Shown here: positions 1 through 8,992 of the stretch, piece by piece | Layout: every line of letters starts with the position of its first letter | Position numbering within the stretch: position 1 is the first letter of the stretch | Origin: an uncultured Blautia sp. | GTDB taxonomy: Bacteria; Bacillota; Clostridia; Lachnospirales; Lachnospiraceae | Assembly: GCA_934424575.1 (NCBI GenBank) | Contig: CAKRXU010000003.1 | Location: 62,001 to 126,000 of the forward strand | Direction: 5' to 3' | DNA: 64,000 bases | Position numbers and translations under genes: made by a program | The notes under the pieces: model-generated | Databases searched by the model: none | Told to the model about the DNA's origin: nothing | Seen by the model: only the letters and a program-made list of their open reading frames with translations

Positions 1-39
1 CGTGAGATTGAGTTTGTAGACATTTATAGCGTAAAATAA
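1..39 (+). CDS. C-terminal end of an upstream protein (partial)
   Basis: Frame 1 reads twelve codons (REIEFVDIYSVK) to a TAA at 37-39, so the window may open inside the last codons of a forward gene. Too little is visible to name it. A chance open frame of this length is possible, hence the low confidence. Confidence 0.3.
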   Translation, partial: REIEFVDIYSVK

Positions 40-69
40 GTGAAATTTGAGTAACTGTTTGTAGGCAAT

Positions 70-195
70 ATCCCGCGAGGCGTTTTGCCATAAATATGGC
101 AAAATCCCGAGACATGCGGGTCAAAATGCTATCACCAAAGGTGATGTGGAATGCATTTTGACTTGGGTTACTGTTCGTGGAACGCACAGTAACCC
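70..195. repeat. Palindromic intergenic repeat, three consecutive hairpins
   Basis: Three inverted repeats follow one another: TTTTGCCAT/ATGGCAAAA (83-104), TCAAAATGC/GCATTTTGA (121-161) with an inner ATCACC/GGTGAT, and GGGTTACTGT/ACAGTAACCC (165-195). CCCGC/GCGGG (72-120) encloses the first. A shortened version of the last part recurs at 1440-1477, so this looks like a dispersed palindromic repeat rather than a single terminator. No long T tract follows any stem. Confidence 0.65.
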
Positions 196-266
196 GAACT
201 TGTCACATTGTACATGATATGGTACAATGGTCAATAGACAAATTTGCTGATACCAGGAGAAAAAAT

Positions 267-1172
267 ATGGAAGAGAAGAGAGCCAAAAGCACGGTACAGT
301 TGATCCTGGGCTTTATGGACAGGACCAAAAATGACCATATCGGTGCTTACGCTGCACAGGCGGCATACTTTTTGATCATGTCGTTTATTCCCTTTGTGCT
401 GGTCCTTACCGCACTGATCCAATATACCCCGCTGACCTATCGGATGCTCCGGCAGGTCATTATCGGGTTTGTTCCGACAAACCTTCAGGACTTTGTACTC
501 AAGATCATCGCAGAAGTATTTACCAAGAGCGCAGCGGTCGTGCCGATCTCAGGCGTTTTTGCACTGTGGTCCTCCTGCAAGGGTATGCAGTCACTCATCA
601 CGGGTCTGAATGTGATCTATCATGTCAAGGAGACCCGAAACTGGCTGATAAACAGACTGTATTCTATGTTGTATATGATCTTGTTTGTGATCGCGATCAT
701 CATAAGCCTTCTGCTTCTTGTCATGGGAAACCGGATTCATGCGGCGCTTGTGATCCATATGCCGTTTCTTGGGAAGATCCTTGGAAGGATATTGAGTGCC
801 AAGACGTTTCTCGTATTTGTGGTATTGTTCCTTGTATTTCTGGTGCTGTACCGTTACCTTCCGAACCGTAAGGCATCGCTCAAGAGCCAGATCCCGGGAG
901 CTTTTATCATAGCTGTTGCATGGTCACTGTTTTCGTACTTTTTTTCACTGTATTTTACATTTTTCCCGAATTTCAGCAACATGTACGGAAGCCTGTCGGC
1001 ACTTATCATGGTCATGCTGTGGCTCTACTGCTGTATGAACCTTCTGCTTTACGGTGCAGAGATCAATGCTTATTTTGAGAATCAGTTCCGTCAGGCACAG
1101 CTCACTTTGTGGCAGATGGTCAAAAAAAATCTTGACAGATTTTTCACTATGTGGCATAGTAAGAAAAGATAA
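267..1172 (+). CDS. YihY/BrkB-family inner membrane protein
   Basis: A 301-residue integral membrane protein with about six hydrophobic segments and the family's typical N-terminal stretch (AAQAAYFLIMSFIPF near residues 29-43) and C-terminal GAEINAYFE. It belongs to the YihY/BrkB (UPF0761) family, whose members are often annotated as ribonuclease BN by historical error; the true function is unknown. The reading frame is open from 177, but the ATG at 267 has a good Shine-Dalgarno (AGGAGA, 254-259) and gives the usual family N-terminus, so I start there. It stands alone upstream of the pheST T-box leader. Family assignment is confident; function is not. Confidence 0.85.
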   Translation: MEEKRAKSTVQLILGFMDRTKNDHIGAYAAQAAYFLIMSFIPFVLVLTALIQYTPLTYRMLRQVIIGFVPTNLQDFVLKIIAEVFTKSAAVVPISGVFALWSSCKGMQSLITGLNVIYHVKETRNWLINRLYSMLYMILFVIAIIISLLLLVMGNRIHAALVIHMPFLGKILGRILSAKTFLVFVVLFLVFLVLYRYLPNRKASLKSQIPGAFIIAVAWSLFSYFFSLYFTFFPNFSNMYGSLSALIMVMLWLYCCMNLLLYGAEINAYFENQFRQAQLTLWQMVKKNLDRFFTMWHSKKR

Positions 1173-1214
1173 GTCAAAGGCTTTGAAGGCGTTTCAGGGA
1201 ATTGTTTCCTTTCA

Positions 1215-1416
1215 GAGAGAGGGAGTCAGCGGCTGTAAGCCCCCTTAAGTTCAGACAGTTTCTTATTTTCCCGCCGGAGCTTCATCTTTGAATTTTTGCA
1301 GTAGGAGATGACGTTGATGCGCGTTAAGCATGACTCGAGTGCCTGCTCTTTAGCAGGAAACAGGGTGGTACCGCGGATAATGACTCCGTCCCTTAATGCA
1401 GGGATGGAGTTTTTTT
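1215..1416 (+). promoter_or_regulatory. T-box leader of pheST
   Basis: The conserved T-box motif AGGGTGGTACCGCG is present (1362-1375), preceded by a hairpin CCTGC/GCAGG (1342-1357) and followed by an intrinsic terminator ACTCCGTCCC/GGGATGGAGT plus a T run (1382-1416). T-box RNAs bind uncharged tRNA and switch from terminator to antiterminator. The next gene is pheS, so tRNA-Phe is the expected ligand. A TTC triplet around 1279-1285 is a possible specifier, but I could not fold stem I by eye, so the 5' limit is approximate. Confidence 0.88.
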
Positions 1417-1439
1417 AATGCTTTTTTGGGAGAAACAAG

Positions 1440-1477
1440 GCATTTTGACTCGTAACTGTGAGGATAGCGAACAGTTA
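1440..1477. repeat. Short copy of the palindromic repeat
   Basis: GCATTTTGACTCGTAACTGT followed after 11 bases by ACAGTTA repeats the core of the element at 153-195 (GCATTTTGACTTGG...TACTGT...ACAGTAA). It lies in the pheST leader between the T-box terminator and the pheS start. Confidence 0.5.
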
Positions 1478-1505
1478 AATATAAACAAAAAGGAGATACG
1501 AAACC

Positions 1506-2531
1506 ATGGATATGAAGGAAAGACTTCAGGAACTGGCAGAAGCAGCCAGAAAACGGATCGAAGAATCAGACGGCCCGGATAAACTGAATGAAGTAAAAGT
1601 TGCTTACCTTGGCAAAAAAGGTGAGCTGACAGCAATCTTAAAGAGTATGAAAGATGTTGCACCGGAAGATCGTCCGAAGGTTGGCCAGATGGTAAACGAA
1701 ACAAGAACAAAGATCGAGGAACATCTGGAAGCAACCAGAAAGAAACTGGAAGAAGCACTTCGTGAAGAAAAAATGAAAGCAGAAGTGATCGACGTTACAC
1801 TTCCTGCAAAAAAGGCAATGATCGGACATCGTCACCCGAACAGTATCGCACTGGAAGAGGTAGAGCGTATCTTTATCGGAATGGGCTACGAAGTAGTCGA
1901 AGGTCCGGAAGTAGAATATGCAGACTACAACTTCACCAAACTGAACATTCCGGAAGACCATCCGGCAAGAGACGAGCAGGATACTTTCTTTATCAATGAT
2001 TCCATCCTTCTTCGTTCCCAGACTTCCCCGGTACAGGCACGTACCATGGAAAAAGGCAAGCTTCCGATCCGTATGATCGCACCGGGACGTGTATTCCGTT
2101 CTGACGAAGTGGATGCAACACATTCCCCGTCCTTCCATCAGATCGAAGGTCTGGTCATCGACAAGAACATCACATTTGCAGACCTTAAGGGAACTCTTCA
2201 GGAGTTTGCACAGGAACTGTTCGGACCAGAGACAAAGACAAAATTCAGACCACATCACTTCCCATTCACAGAGCCAAGTGCAGAGGTAGACGTTTCCTGC
2301 TTCAAATGCGGTGGCAAAGGATGCCGTTTCTGCAAGGGTTCCGGCTGGATCGAGATCCTCGGCTGCGGTACCGTTCATCCAAACGTACTGAGAATGTGCG
2401 GCATCGACCCGGATGAATATACAGGATTCGCATTTGGTGTAGGTCTTGAGCGTATCGCACTTCTCAAATATGAGATCGACGATATGAGACTTCTGTATGA
2501 GAACGACGTTAGATTTTTGAAACAATTCTAA
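1506..2531 (+). CDS. pheS: Phenylalanyl-tRNA synthetase alpha subunit
   Basis: The 341-residue catalytic subunit of the alpha2beta2 enzyme that charges tRNA-Phe. The N-terminal third is a charged coiled coil that binds tRNA; the class II catalytic core follows, with motif-2-type RSDEVDATHSPSFHQIEG near residues 199-216 and FGVGLERIALLKY as motif 3 close to the C-terminus. A Cys cluster (CFKCGGKGCRFC) about residues 265-276 is common in Firmicutes PheS. The ATG at 1506 is preceded by AAGGAGATA. It is followed after 35 bp by pheT, and both are under the upstream T-box, so expression should rise when tRNA-Phe is uncharged. Confidence 0.97.
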   Translation: MDMKERLQELAEAARKRIEESDGPDKLNEVKVAYLGKKGELTAILKSMKDVAPEDRPKVGQMVNETRTKIEEHLEATRKKLEEALREEKMKAEVIDVTLPAKKAMIGHRHPNSIALEEVERIFIGMGYEVVEGPEVEYADYNFTKLNIPEDHPARDEQDTFFINDSILLRSQTSPVQARTMEKGKLPIRMIAPGRVFRSDEVDATHSPSFHQIEGLVIDKNITFADLKGTLQEFAQELFGPETKTKFRPHHFPFTEPSAEVDVSCFKCGGKGCRFCKGSGWIEILGCGTVHPNVLRMCGIDPDEYTGFAFGVGLERIALLKYEIDDMRLLYENDVRFLKQF

Positions 2532-2566
2532 AATTTTTTACTTTATTCGAAAGGTGGATATAAAAC

Positions 2567-4984
2567 ATGAATACATCAATGTCCTGGATTAAAATGTATG
2601 TGCCGGATCTGGATGTAACAGCCCAGGAATACACAGATGCCATGACACTGTCAGGAACAAAAGTGGAAGGCTTCGAAAAACTGGATGCAGATCTCGACAA
2701 GATCGTGATCGGACAGATTGACAAAATAGAAAGACACCCTGATGCAGACAAACTCATCATCTGCCAGGTAAACATCGGAACAGAGACCATTCAGATCGTA
2801 ACAGGTGCTCCGAATGTCAAAGAAGGAGACAAAGTCCCGGTCGTTCTGGACGGCGGACGTGTTGCAGGCGGCCATGACGGCAAAATGACTCCTGGCGGCA
2901 TCAAGATCAAAAAAGGCAAACTCAGAGGCGTAGAATCCTGCGGTATGATGTGCTCCATCGAAGAACTTGGAAGCACAAGAGAAATGTACCCGGAAGCTCC
3001 GGAATACGGCATTTACATCTTCCCGGAAGATGCAGTCGTAGGCGAGAGCGCGATCAAAGCACTCGGTCTTGATGACGTTGTCATCGAATACGAGATCACA
3101 TCCAACCGTGTAGACTGCTACGGTGTACTTGGAATCGCAAGAGAAGCAGCAGCCACTTTTGACAAAAAATTCGTTCCTCCTGTAGTAAAAGAGACAGGAA
3201 ATGACGAAAAAGCATCTGATTATGTCAAAGTTACCGTAGAAGATCCGGAACTTTGCCCGAGATATACAGCAAGAGTTGTCAAAAACGTCAAGATCGGACC
3301 ATCCCCGAAATGGATGCAGAGATGTCTGGCTTCCAACGGAATCCGCCCGATCAACAACCTTGTTGATATCACAAACTATGTTATGGAAGAATACGGCCAG
3401 CCGATGCATGCATACGATCTGGATACCATCGAAGGCAGAGAGATCATTGTACGCCGTGCAAAAGCAGGCGAGAAATTTGTAACCCTGGATGGACAGGAAC
3501 GTGAGATGGACGACCAGGTTCTGATGATCTGCGACGGCAAAAAGGCAGTTGGCATCGCCGGAATCATGGGTGGAGAAAACTCCATGATCACAGACAATGT
3601 ACACACGGTACTTTTTGAGGCAGCATGCTTCAACGGAACAAACATCCGTCTTTCCTCCAAGAGGATCGGACTTCGTACCGATGCATCCGGTAAATTCGAA
3701 AAAGGTCTTGACCCGAACAATGCCAAAGCAGCGATCGACCGTGCATGCCAGCTCATGGAAGAACTGGGAGCAGGTGAAGTCGTAGGCGGAATCGTAGATA
3801 TCTGCAACGAGACAAGAGAACCTTCCAGAGTACCGTTTGAGCCGGAGCGCATCAACGCACTTCTCGGAACAGACCTTACAAAAGAAGAAATGCTTGCATA
3901 CCTTGCAAAAGTAGAACTGACTCTGGACCCGGAGACAAATGAGATCGTAGCTCCGACATTCCGTCAGGATATCCACTGCATGGCAGATGTAGCAGAGGAA
4001 GTTGCAAGATTCTTCGGATATGACAAGATCCCGACCACACTTCCGACAGGAGAAGCTACCACAGGAAGACTTCCATTCAAACTCCGCATCGAGAACGTGG
4101 CAAGAGATATCGCTGAGTACTGCGGATTCTCAGAAGGAATGACCTACTCTTTCGAAAGTCCGAAGGTATTCGACAAACTTCGTATCCCGCAGGATAGTGA
4201 CCTTCGCAAAGCGATCACGATCAGCAACCCGCTTGGAGAGGACTACAGTATCATGCGTACAACAACTCTGCATGGCATGCTTTCTTCTCTGGCAACAAAC
4301 TACAACAGAAGAAACAAAGGCGTTCGTCTGTATGAGATCGGCAAGGTATATCTGCCGAAAGCACTGCCGCTTACGGAACTTCCGGATGAGAGAACACACT
4401 TCACTCTTGGAATGTACGGCGCAGGAGACTTCTTTGACATGAAGGGCGTTGTAGAAGAATTCTTCGAAAAATCCGGAATGAAGAAAAAAGTCCACTACAC
4501 ACCGGACAGCAACAAGACTTATCTGCATCCTGGCAGACAGGCAAACATCAGCTACGAAGGTAAAGTAGTCGGTTACCTCGGAGAAGTTCATCCGATCGTT
4601 GCAGACAACTATGGAATTGGTGAGAGAACTTACATCGCAGTCATCGACATCCAGGATATCCTTGAATTCTGCGGATTCAACCACAAATTTACAGGAATCG
4701 CCAAATATCCGGCAGTTACCCGTGACTTAAGTATGGTTGTTCCGAAACATGTCCTTGCAGGACAGATCGAAGATGTCCTTGAGCAGAGAGGCGGCAAGAT
4801 CCTTGAATCCTACCAGCTCTTCGATATCTACGAGGGTGCACAGATCAAACCTGGATACAAGTCCATGGCTTATTCTGTAGTATTCCGTGATCATGAAAAG
4901 ACTCTGGAAGAAGCTGAGATCACAGCAGCAATGAAGAAGATCCTGAATGGTCTGACAGACCTTGGAATCGAGCTGAGAAGCTGA
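2567..4984 (+). CDS. pheT: Phenylalanyl-tRNA synthetase beta subunit
   Basis: An 805-residue beta subunit of full family length. An EMAP-like tRNA-binding domain occupies about residues 40-155, B3/B4 editing and B5 domains follow, and a ferredoxin-fold anticodon-binding domain ends the chain (around 710-805). Start at the ATG after AAAGGTGG. Partner of PheS in the same T-box-controlled operon. The stop codon overlaps the next gene's ATG by one base (position 4984), indicating that the downstream phosphatase is translated from the same transcript. Confidence 0.97.
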   Translation: MNTSMSWIKMYVPDLDVTAQEYTDAMTLSGTKVEGFEKLDADLDKIVIGQIDKIERHPDADKLIICQVNIGTETIQIVTGAPNVKEGDKVPVVLDGGRVAGGHDGKMTPGGIKIKKGKLRGVESCGMMCSIEELGSTREMYPEAPEYGIYIFPEDAVVGESAIKALGLDDVVIEYEITSNRVDCYGVLGIAREAAATFDKKFVPPVVKETGNDEKASDYVKVTVEDPELCPRYTARVVKNVKIGPSPKWMQRCLASNGIRPINNLVDITNYVMEEYGQPMHAYDLDTIEGREIIVRRAKAGEKFVTLDGQEREMDDQVLMICDGKKAVGIAGIMGGENSMITDNVHTVLFEAACFNGTNIRLSSKRIGLRTDASGKFEKGLDPNNAKAAIDRACQLMEELGAGEVVGGIVDICNETREPSRVPFEPERINALLGTDLTKEEMLAYLAKVELTLDPETNEIVAPTFRQDIHCMADVAEEVARFFGYDKIPTTLPTGEATTGRLPFKLRIENVARDIAEYCGFSEGMTYSFESPKVFDKLRIPQDSDLRKAITISNPLGEDYSIMRTTTLHGMLSSLATNYNRRNKGVRLYEIGKVYLPKALPLTELPDERTHFTLGMYGAGDFFDMKGVVEEFFEKSGMKKKVHYTPDSNKTYLHPGRQANISYEGKVVGYLGEVHPIVADNYGIGERTYIAVIDIQDILEFCGFNHKFTGIAKYPAVTRDLSMVVPKHVLAGQIEDVLEQRGGKILESYQLFDIYEGAQIKPGYKSMAYSVVFRDHEKTLEEAEITAAMKKILNGLTDLGIELRS

Positions 4985-5598
4985 TGAAACTTTATGTTGT
5001 ACGGCATGGAGAAACAGTGTGGAACAAACTTCACAAGGTACAGGGGGCAGCAGATATCCCGCTTGCTGAGAATGGGATCTTTCTTGCAGAGAAGACAGGG
5101 GAAGCACTGAGAAATGTTTCCTTTGATCTCTGCATCACCAGCCCTCTCATAAGAGCCAGAAAGACAGCCGAACTGATCCTTGAGAAACAGCCGGGAAAAG
5201 TTTCGGTGATCGAGGATGCAAGGATCCAGGAGATCAACTTCGGGGTCCTGGAAGGTGTCGTGTGCATGAACGATGCGCGTGAATATCTGGATCCACAGAT
5301 GGAGAAGTTTTTTACAGATCCATGGAACTTTGAGCGGCCGAAGGATGGCGAAAACATTCAGGATATCCTCACACGGACAAAGGACTTCTGGGAAGAACTC
5401 ATCCACGATCCAGCACTTCAGGAAAAAACGATCCTGATCGCATCTCATGGATGTGCGGTAAGAGCACTTCTTCATAATGTATATAACGATCCGAAGGATT
5501 TCTGGCATGGTTTCGTTCCTCCAAACTGCAGTGTCAATGTAGTCGAGGTCACAGACGGCAAAGCCGTCCTTTTAGAAGATGACAGAGTATATGCATAA
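4984..5598 (+). CDS. Histidine phosphatase family protein
   Basis: A 204-residue member of the phosphoglycerate-mutase-like histidine phosphatase superfamily. The catalytic RHGE motif is at residues 7-10 (phospho-accepting His8) and the second active-site His lies in ASHGCAVRALL near residue 155. Such enzymes hydrolyse small phosphomonoesters; the substrate cannot be read from sequence, and annotation as a true mutase is not justified. The start codon overlaps the pheT stop. A strong terminator follows at 5615. Confidence 0.9.
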   Translation: MKLYVVRHGETVWNKLHKVQGAADIPLAENGIFLAEKTGEALRNVSFDLCITSPLIRARKTAELILEKQPGKVSVIEDARIQEINFGVLEGVVCMNDAREYLDPQMEKFFTDPWNFERPKDGENIQDILTRTKDFWEELIHDPALQEKTILIASHGCAVRALLHNVYNDPKDFWHGFVPPNCSVNVVEVTDGKAVLLEDDRVYA

Positions 5599-5614
5599 AT
5601 AAAACAAAATAAGA

Positions 5615-5655
5615 CAGCCTGGAAACTTTCTGACAGAGTTTCCGGGCTGTTTTTG
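5615..5655 (+). terminator. Intrinsic terminator of the pheST operon
   Basis: The stem CAGCCTGGAAACT/AGTTTCCGGGCTG spans 5615-5649 and is followed by TTTTTG. It lies 17 bp after the phosphatase stop codon. Confidence 0.9.
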
Positions 5656-5714
5656 CGTTATCCGGGGAAAATGTGTCCAAAGTGTGAGACTTTTGGTAAA
5701 GTGGAGAAAACAAC

Positions 5715-5743
5715 TTGTTCCCCCAAAAGTGCTATGATATGAT
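5715..5743 (+). promoter_or_regulatory. Sigma-A-type promoter of the MotA/OmpA pair
   Basis: TTGTTC (5715-5720), 17-bp spacer, TATGAT (5738-5743), 25 bp upstream of the ATG at 5769. Confidence 0.65.
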
Positions 5744-5768
5744 AAGAAACAGAAATAGGAGGTAAGCT

Positions 5769-7400
5769 ATGAGAAAAAAAGCGTTAAATGTAATACTTTT
5801 TCTGGCAGTTGTGATCGCGGCTGTCGGAATGACACTTTATGTTGGCCGTGGAGCTGCCAGTATACTGGTTTACAATTTCTGCTTTCTGGGAATTATGGCA
5901 GTAACCTATGCGGTGGGAATGTTTGGCGGAATGTTCCGTATGAACGATCTTTCCAGATCACTTCATGAGGCGGCAGATGAGCTCAAGGATATTTTTCAGT
6001 CGCCGGGAAAGGTAGATGCAGGTAAGGTTTCCTCATTAAATGGCATTTTTCGTCATTCATATCTTGATGATAAGATGCAGGCCTTCACTGATACGATCTC
6101 ACAGAGCCAGGAAGGCATCGGTGATATTGAGGATTATCTGAATGAGGACGATATGGATGATCATATCCACAAGCGTCTTCTGGAAATGGCACCGGATATT
6201 TTTACAAGCCTTGGTATCCTTGGTACTTTTGTCGGTCTTGTATGGGGACTTAAGAACTTTGAACCGACCAATTATGAGGCAATGACTACATCAGTTGCTT
6301 CTCTGGTAGATGGTATCAAGGTTGCATTCCTGACTTCCATCTATGGTATCGCGATGTCCATCGTCTACAGTTGTGGCATGAAATCAGAGTATTCTTCTCT
6401 GACATCCAGCCTTCAGAAGTTTTTGGATAATTTCCATACATATGTCATGCCGACTGCTGAGAGCGAGTCTATGAACATTCTGGTTGCAAGCCAGAAGAAC
6501 CAGACAGCCGCCATGGAGCAGATGGCAGAGAAGTTTTCTGTACAGATGGCAGGCAGTTTTGAGAAGGTCATCACTCCGACTTTCCAGAAGATGAACGATT
6601 CTCTGGATGTACTGGTGAATTCCGTTACCAAGTGCCAGGAAGATGCGATCAGGGAGATCCTGGATACCTTCCTTAAAGAAATGAATCTTTCCTTCAAGAC
6701 ACAGTTCGAGGATTTCGGACGGGCACTTACACAGCTTAAGGATGCGCAGACGGATAATACGAATTATACGACAAACCTCTACCAGTCTATGAGCCGCCAG
6801 CTCAGTGAAGCTTATGCAGAACATGAGCATGCAATGAGAAACATGCTGGAGGATACCACGGCTGCGCAGAAGGAGTATCTGGATCTTGCAGGACGCATCC
6901 TCAAGGATAACCAGACGATCCAGAAGGAACAGCAGGCAGATTACCAGCACCTTGCAGATTATCTCAAGGAGGCGGAATCTTCTTCCGCGAAATTCTGGGT
7001 TGCATGTAACCAGACCATGCAGAAATATGTTGAGGCTGCAGCGCAGGGAATGGATCGTATATCGGCTTCCGGTAAGCGTAATCTGGAGCTTGCACAGGCG
7101 AACCGTCAGGTTATCGCAGATTTCGATGCGAGACTTCAGGAATTTATGAATTATCAGAAACTGTCATACAAGACCATGGATCAGGTCCGTCGTCTTCTTG
7201 CAGATATTTCTGCTACAGGAAGTGGTAAGAATGTATCACTGACTTCCGGGCAGATGGCACAGAAGCAGTCTTTTGACAAACTAGAAGAACTTCTGGAGCA
7301 GCAGGGAGAACAGCAGCAGGCACTTCTTGAAGAACTGAACCGCAATTTACGCGAACTGACCAAGGGAGCACAGAAAGGTAAATTTGGTATATTCAGATAG
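5769..7400 (+). CDS. MotA/TolQ/ExbB-type proton channel protein, ZorA-like
   Basis: A 543-residue protein with two N-terminal membrane segments (about 5-27 and 31-55), a cytoplasmic loop, then the ExbB/TolQ/MotA core (LGILGTFVGLVWGL near residues 150-163 and a fourth membrane segment about 186-205). Roughly 330 residues of mostly helical, Gln/Glu-rich tail follow. This shape, a MotA-like channel with a long cytoplasmic tail, is that of ZorA in Zorya defence systems. The next gene encodes a MotB/OmpA-like partner. No zorC, zorD or zorE gene lies nearby and the flanks are housekeeping genes, so a role in envelope energetics is equally possible. AGGAGG precedes the ATG. Confidence 0.85.
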   Translation: MRKKALNVILFLAVVIAAVGMTLYVGRGAASILVYNFCFLGIMAVTYAVGMFGGMFRMNDLSRSLHEAADELKDIFQSPGKVDAGKVSSLNGIFRHSYLDDKMQAFTDTISQSQEGIGDIEDYLNEDDMDDHIHKRLLEMAPDIFTSLGILGTFVGLVWGLKNFEPTNYEAMTTSVASLVDGIKVAFLTSIYGIAMSIVYSCGMKSEYSSLTSSLQKFLDNFHTYVMPTAESESMNILVASQKNQTAAMEQMAEKFSVQMAGSFEKVITPTFQKMNDSLDVLVNSVTKCQEDAIREILDTFLKEMNLSFKTQFEDFGRALTQLKDAQTDNTNYTTNLYQSMSRQLSEAYAEHEHAMRNMLEDTTAAQKEYLDLAGRILKDNQTIQKEQQADYQHLADYLKEAESSSAKFWVACNQTMQKYVEAAAQGMDRISASGKRNLELAQANRQVIADFDARLQEFMNYQKLSYKTMDQVRRLLADISATGSGKNVSLTSGQMAQKQSFDKLEELLEQQGEQQQALLEELNRNLRELTKGAQKGKFGIFR

Positions 7401-7418
7401 AAGAAATAGGAGAATCAG

Positions 7419-8435
7419 ATGCGCAGAAAGAAAAAATCAGAAAACAACAGTTTTAATGTCTGGCGTTCTTATTCTGATATGATGGCAGGTGTCCTTCTGC
7501 TTTTTGTGCTGATCATGTGTGTGACCCTTTTTCAGGCCCAAAAAAGCTACAACGAGAGTATCCAGGAGAGAGATGACAAGATCGCTCTTCAGGAAGAATA
7601 CACACAGCAGCTTCTGGACAAGCAGACTGCCCTCGATGAGAAGGAAGGAACGATCCAGAATCAGGACGAACAGCTCAAGAGCCAGGATGAGCAGCTCAAG
7701 ACACAGCAGGAAAAACTGGATGAGCAGCAGCAGCAGCTGACTGCACTGGCAGCCAAGCTCAAAGAACAGGAAGCAACACTCAAGAGCCAGCAGTCCGCTC
7801 TCGACACCAAGACTGCACAGCTTAAGAGCCAGCAGGAACAGATCGACCAGATCATCGGTGTCAAGGCAGAGGTCATCGAGGCACTGAAGAATGAATTTTC
7901 CAAAAATAATATCAATGTAGATATCGATGCACAGACCGGTGCGCTGACGCTGGAAGCAAGTGTCATGTTCGACTATGACCAGGCAGAACTGACTGATGCC
8001 GGTAAGCAGGCACTGGAGCAGATCCTTCCGATCTACTGCAAAGTCCTTTTGCAGGATGATTATATGAAATATCTTGCAGAGATCATCATTGATGGATACA
8101 CAGACACAGATGGAGATTACAGTTATAACCTCCAGCTTTCCCAGCAGAGATCTCTGGCAGTGGCACAGTATCTTCTTGATATCCAGAGTAATTTCCTGGA
8201 TGCCACCCAGTCAGCGAACCTTGAAAATTATCTGACGGTAAACGGACATTCTATGGCAAATCCTGTTCTGGATGCGAATGGAAATGTAGACAAGGATGCC
8301 TCCAGACGTGTTGAGATCAAATTCCGTCTGAAGGATGAGGAGATGATCGATGAACTGAACCAGATCATGAGCAATTCTTCAGATACTGCTTCTGCGGATA
8401 CTGCTTCCTCTTCCGACAATACATCTGCGAATTAA
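7419..8435 (+). CDS. OmpA/MotB-like protein with one membrane anchor, ZorB-like
   Basis: A 338-residue protein starting 18 bp after its channel partner. A single N-terminal membrane helix carries the ion-conducting Asp typical of MotB (Asp20 in YSDMMAGVLLLF). It is followed by a long Gln-rich coiled coil (about 45-150) and a C-terminal OmpA-like peptidoglycan-binding domain (about 170-320, with GYTDTDG, a QRSLAVAQYL helix and ASRRVEIKF). Together with the preceding gene it forms a stator-like proton-driven complex anchored to the cell wall. There are no flagellar genes around it. The final Ser/Thr/Ala-rich tail is low complexity. Confidence 0.85.
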   Translation: MRRKKKSENNSFNVWRSYSDMMAGVLLLFVLIMCVTLFQAQKSYNESIQERDDKIALQEEYTQQLLDKQTALDEKEGTIQNQDEQLKSQDEQLKTQQEKLDEQQQQLTALAAKLKEQEATLKSQQSALDTKTAQLKSQQEQIDQIIGVKAEVIEALKNEFSKNNINVDIDAQTGALTLEASVMFDYDQAELTDAGKQALEQILPIYCKVLLQDDYMKYLAEIIIDGYTDTDGDYSYNLQLSQQRSLAVAQYLLDIQSNFLDATQSANLENYLTVNGHSMANPVLDANGNVDKDASRRVEIKFRLKDEEMIDELNQIMSNSSDTASADTASSSDNTSAN

Positions 8436-8447
8436 ATAAAAAACTTC

Positions 8448-8476
8448 TTGCAATTGAGAATCTTTTATAGTATAAT
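8448..8476 (+). promoter_or_regulatory. Promoter of rplS
   Basis: TTGCAA (8448-8453), 17-bp spacer, TATAAT (8471-8476). Transcription would start near 8483, leaving a leader of about 70 nt before rplS. Leaders of rplS carry an L19 autoregulatory structure in some Firmicutes; I could not confirm one here. Confidence 0.8.
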
Positions 8477-8556
8477 CGTACATGTTGTAAAAACGATGGT
8501 CCTCTGTTACAAGATTATGTATTAAGAACATCCAGATAAGAATAGGAGAGAATAAA

Positions 8557-8904
8557 ATGAACGACATTATCAAAAACATTGAGTCTGCTCAGTTAAAAGC
8601 AGAAGTACCACAGTTCCGCGTTGGTGACACAGTAAGAGTACACGCTATGATCAAAGAGGGAAACCGTGAGAGAATCCAGATTTTCGAAGGAACTGTTCTT
8701 AAGAGACAGGGCGGAAGCACAAGAGAAACTTTCACAGTAAGAAAGAGCTCCAACGGTGTTGGTGTTGAGAAGACATGGCCGCTTCACTCCCCACACGTTG
8801 TTAAAGTAGAAGTTATCCGTCAGGGTAAAGTTCGCCGTGCTAAGCTGAACTACCTGAGAGATCGTGTAGGTAAAGCTGCAAAGGTTAAAGAACGCGTTAG
8901 ATAA
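8557..8904 (+). CDS. rplS: Ribosomal protein L19
   Basis: A 115-residue protein of the large ribosomal subunit located at the 30S-50S interface. Full family length, with the conserved core FRVGDTVRVH, FEGTVLKRQG and the basic C-terminus KVRRAKLNYLRDR. The ATG follows ATAGGAGAG. It has its own strong promoter and is followed by a terminator, with lepB, ylqF and rnhB downstream, a common Firmicutes order. Confidence 0.98.
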   Translation: MNDIIKNIESAQLKAEVPQFRVGDTVRVHAMIKEGNRERIQIFEGTVLKRQGGSTRETFTVRKSSNGVGVEKTWPLHSPHVVKVEVIRQGKVRRAKLNYLRDRVGKAAKVKERVR

Positions 8905-8938
8905 TTATTTATCTGAAAATTTCAAAGGTTTTAAAAGC

Positions 8939-8974
8939 AGGGACAATAACGAACAGCTATTGTCCCTCTTTTCC
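8939..8974 (+). terminator. Terminator or attenuator between rplS and lepB
   Basis: AGGGACAATA/TATTGTCCCT (8939-8967) followed by CTTTTCC. It probably limits read-through from the very active rplS gene into lepB. The tail is short, so termination may be partial. Confidence 0.75.
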
Positions 8975-8992
8975 ATTATGGAGAGAACAGTT

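Noticed and set aside
5769..8435. A complete Zorya defence system
   Set aside because: Only ZorA/ZorB-like genes are present; no ZorC, ZorD or ZorE counterpart lies on either side.
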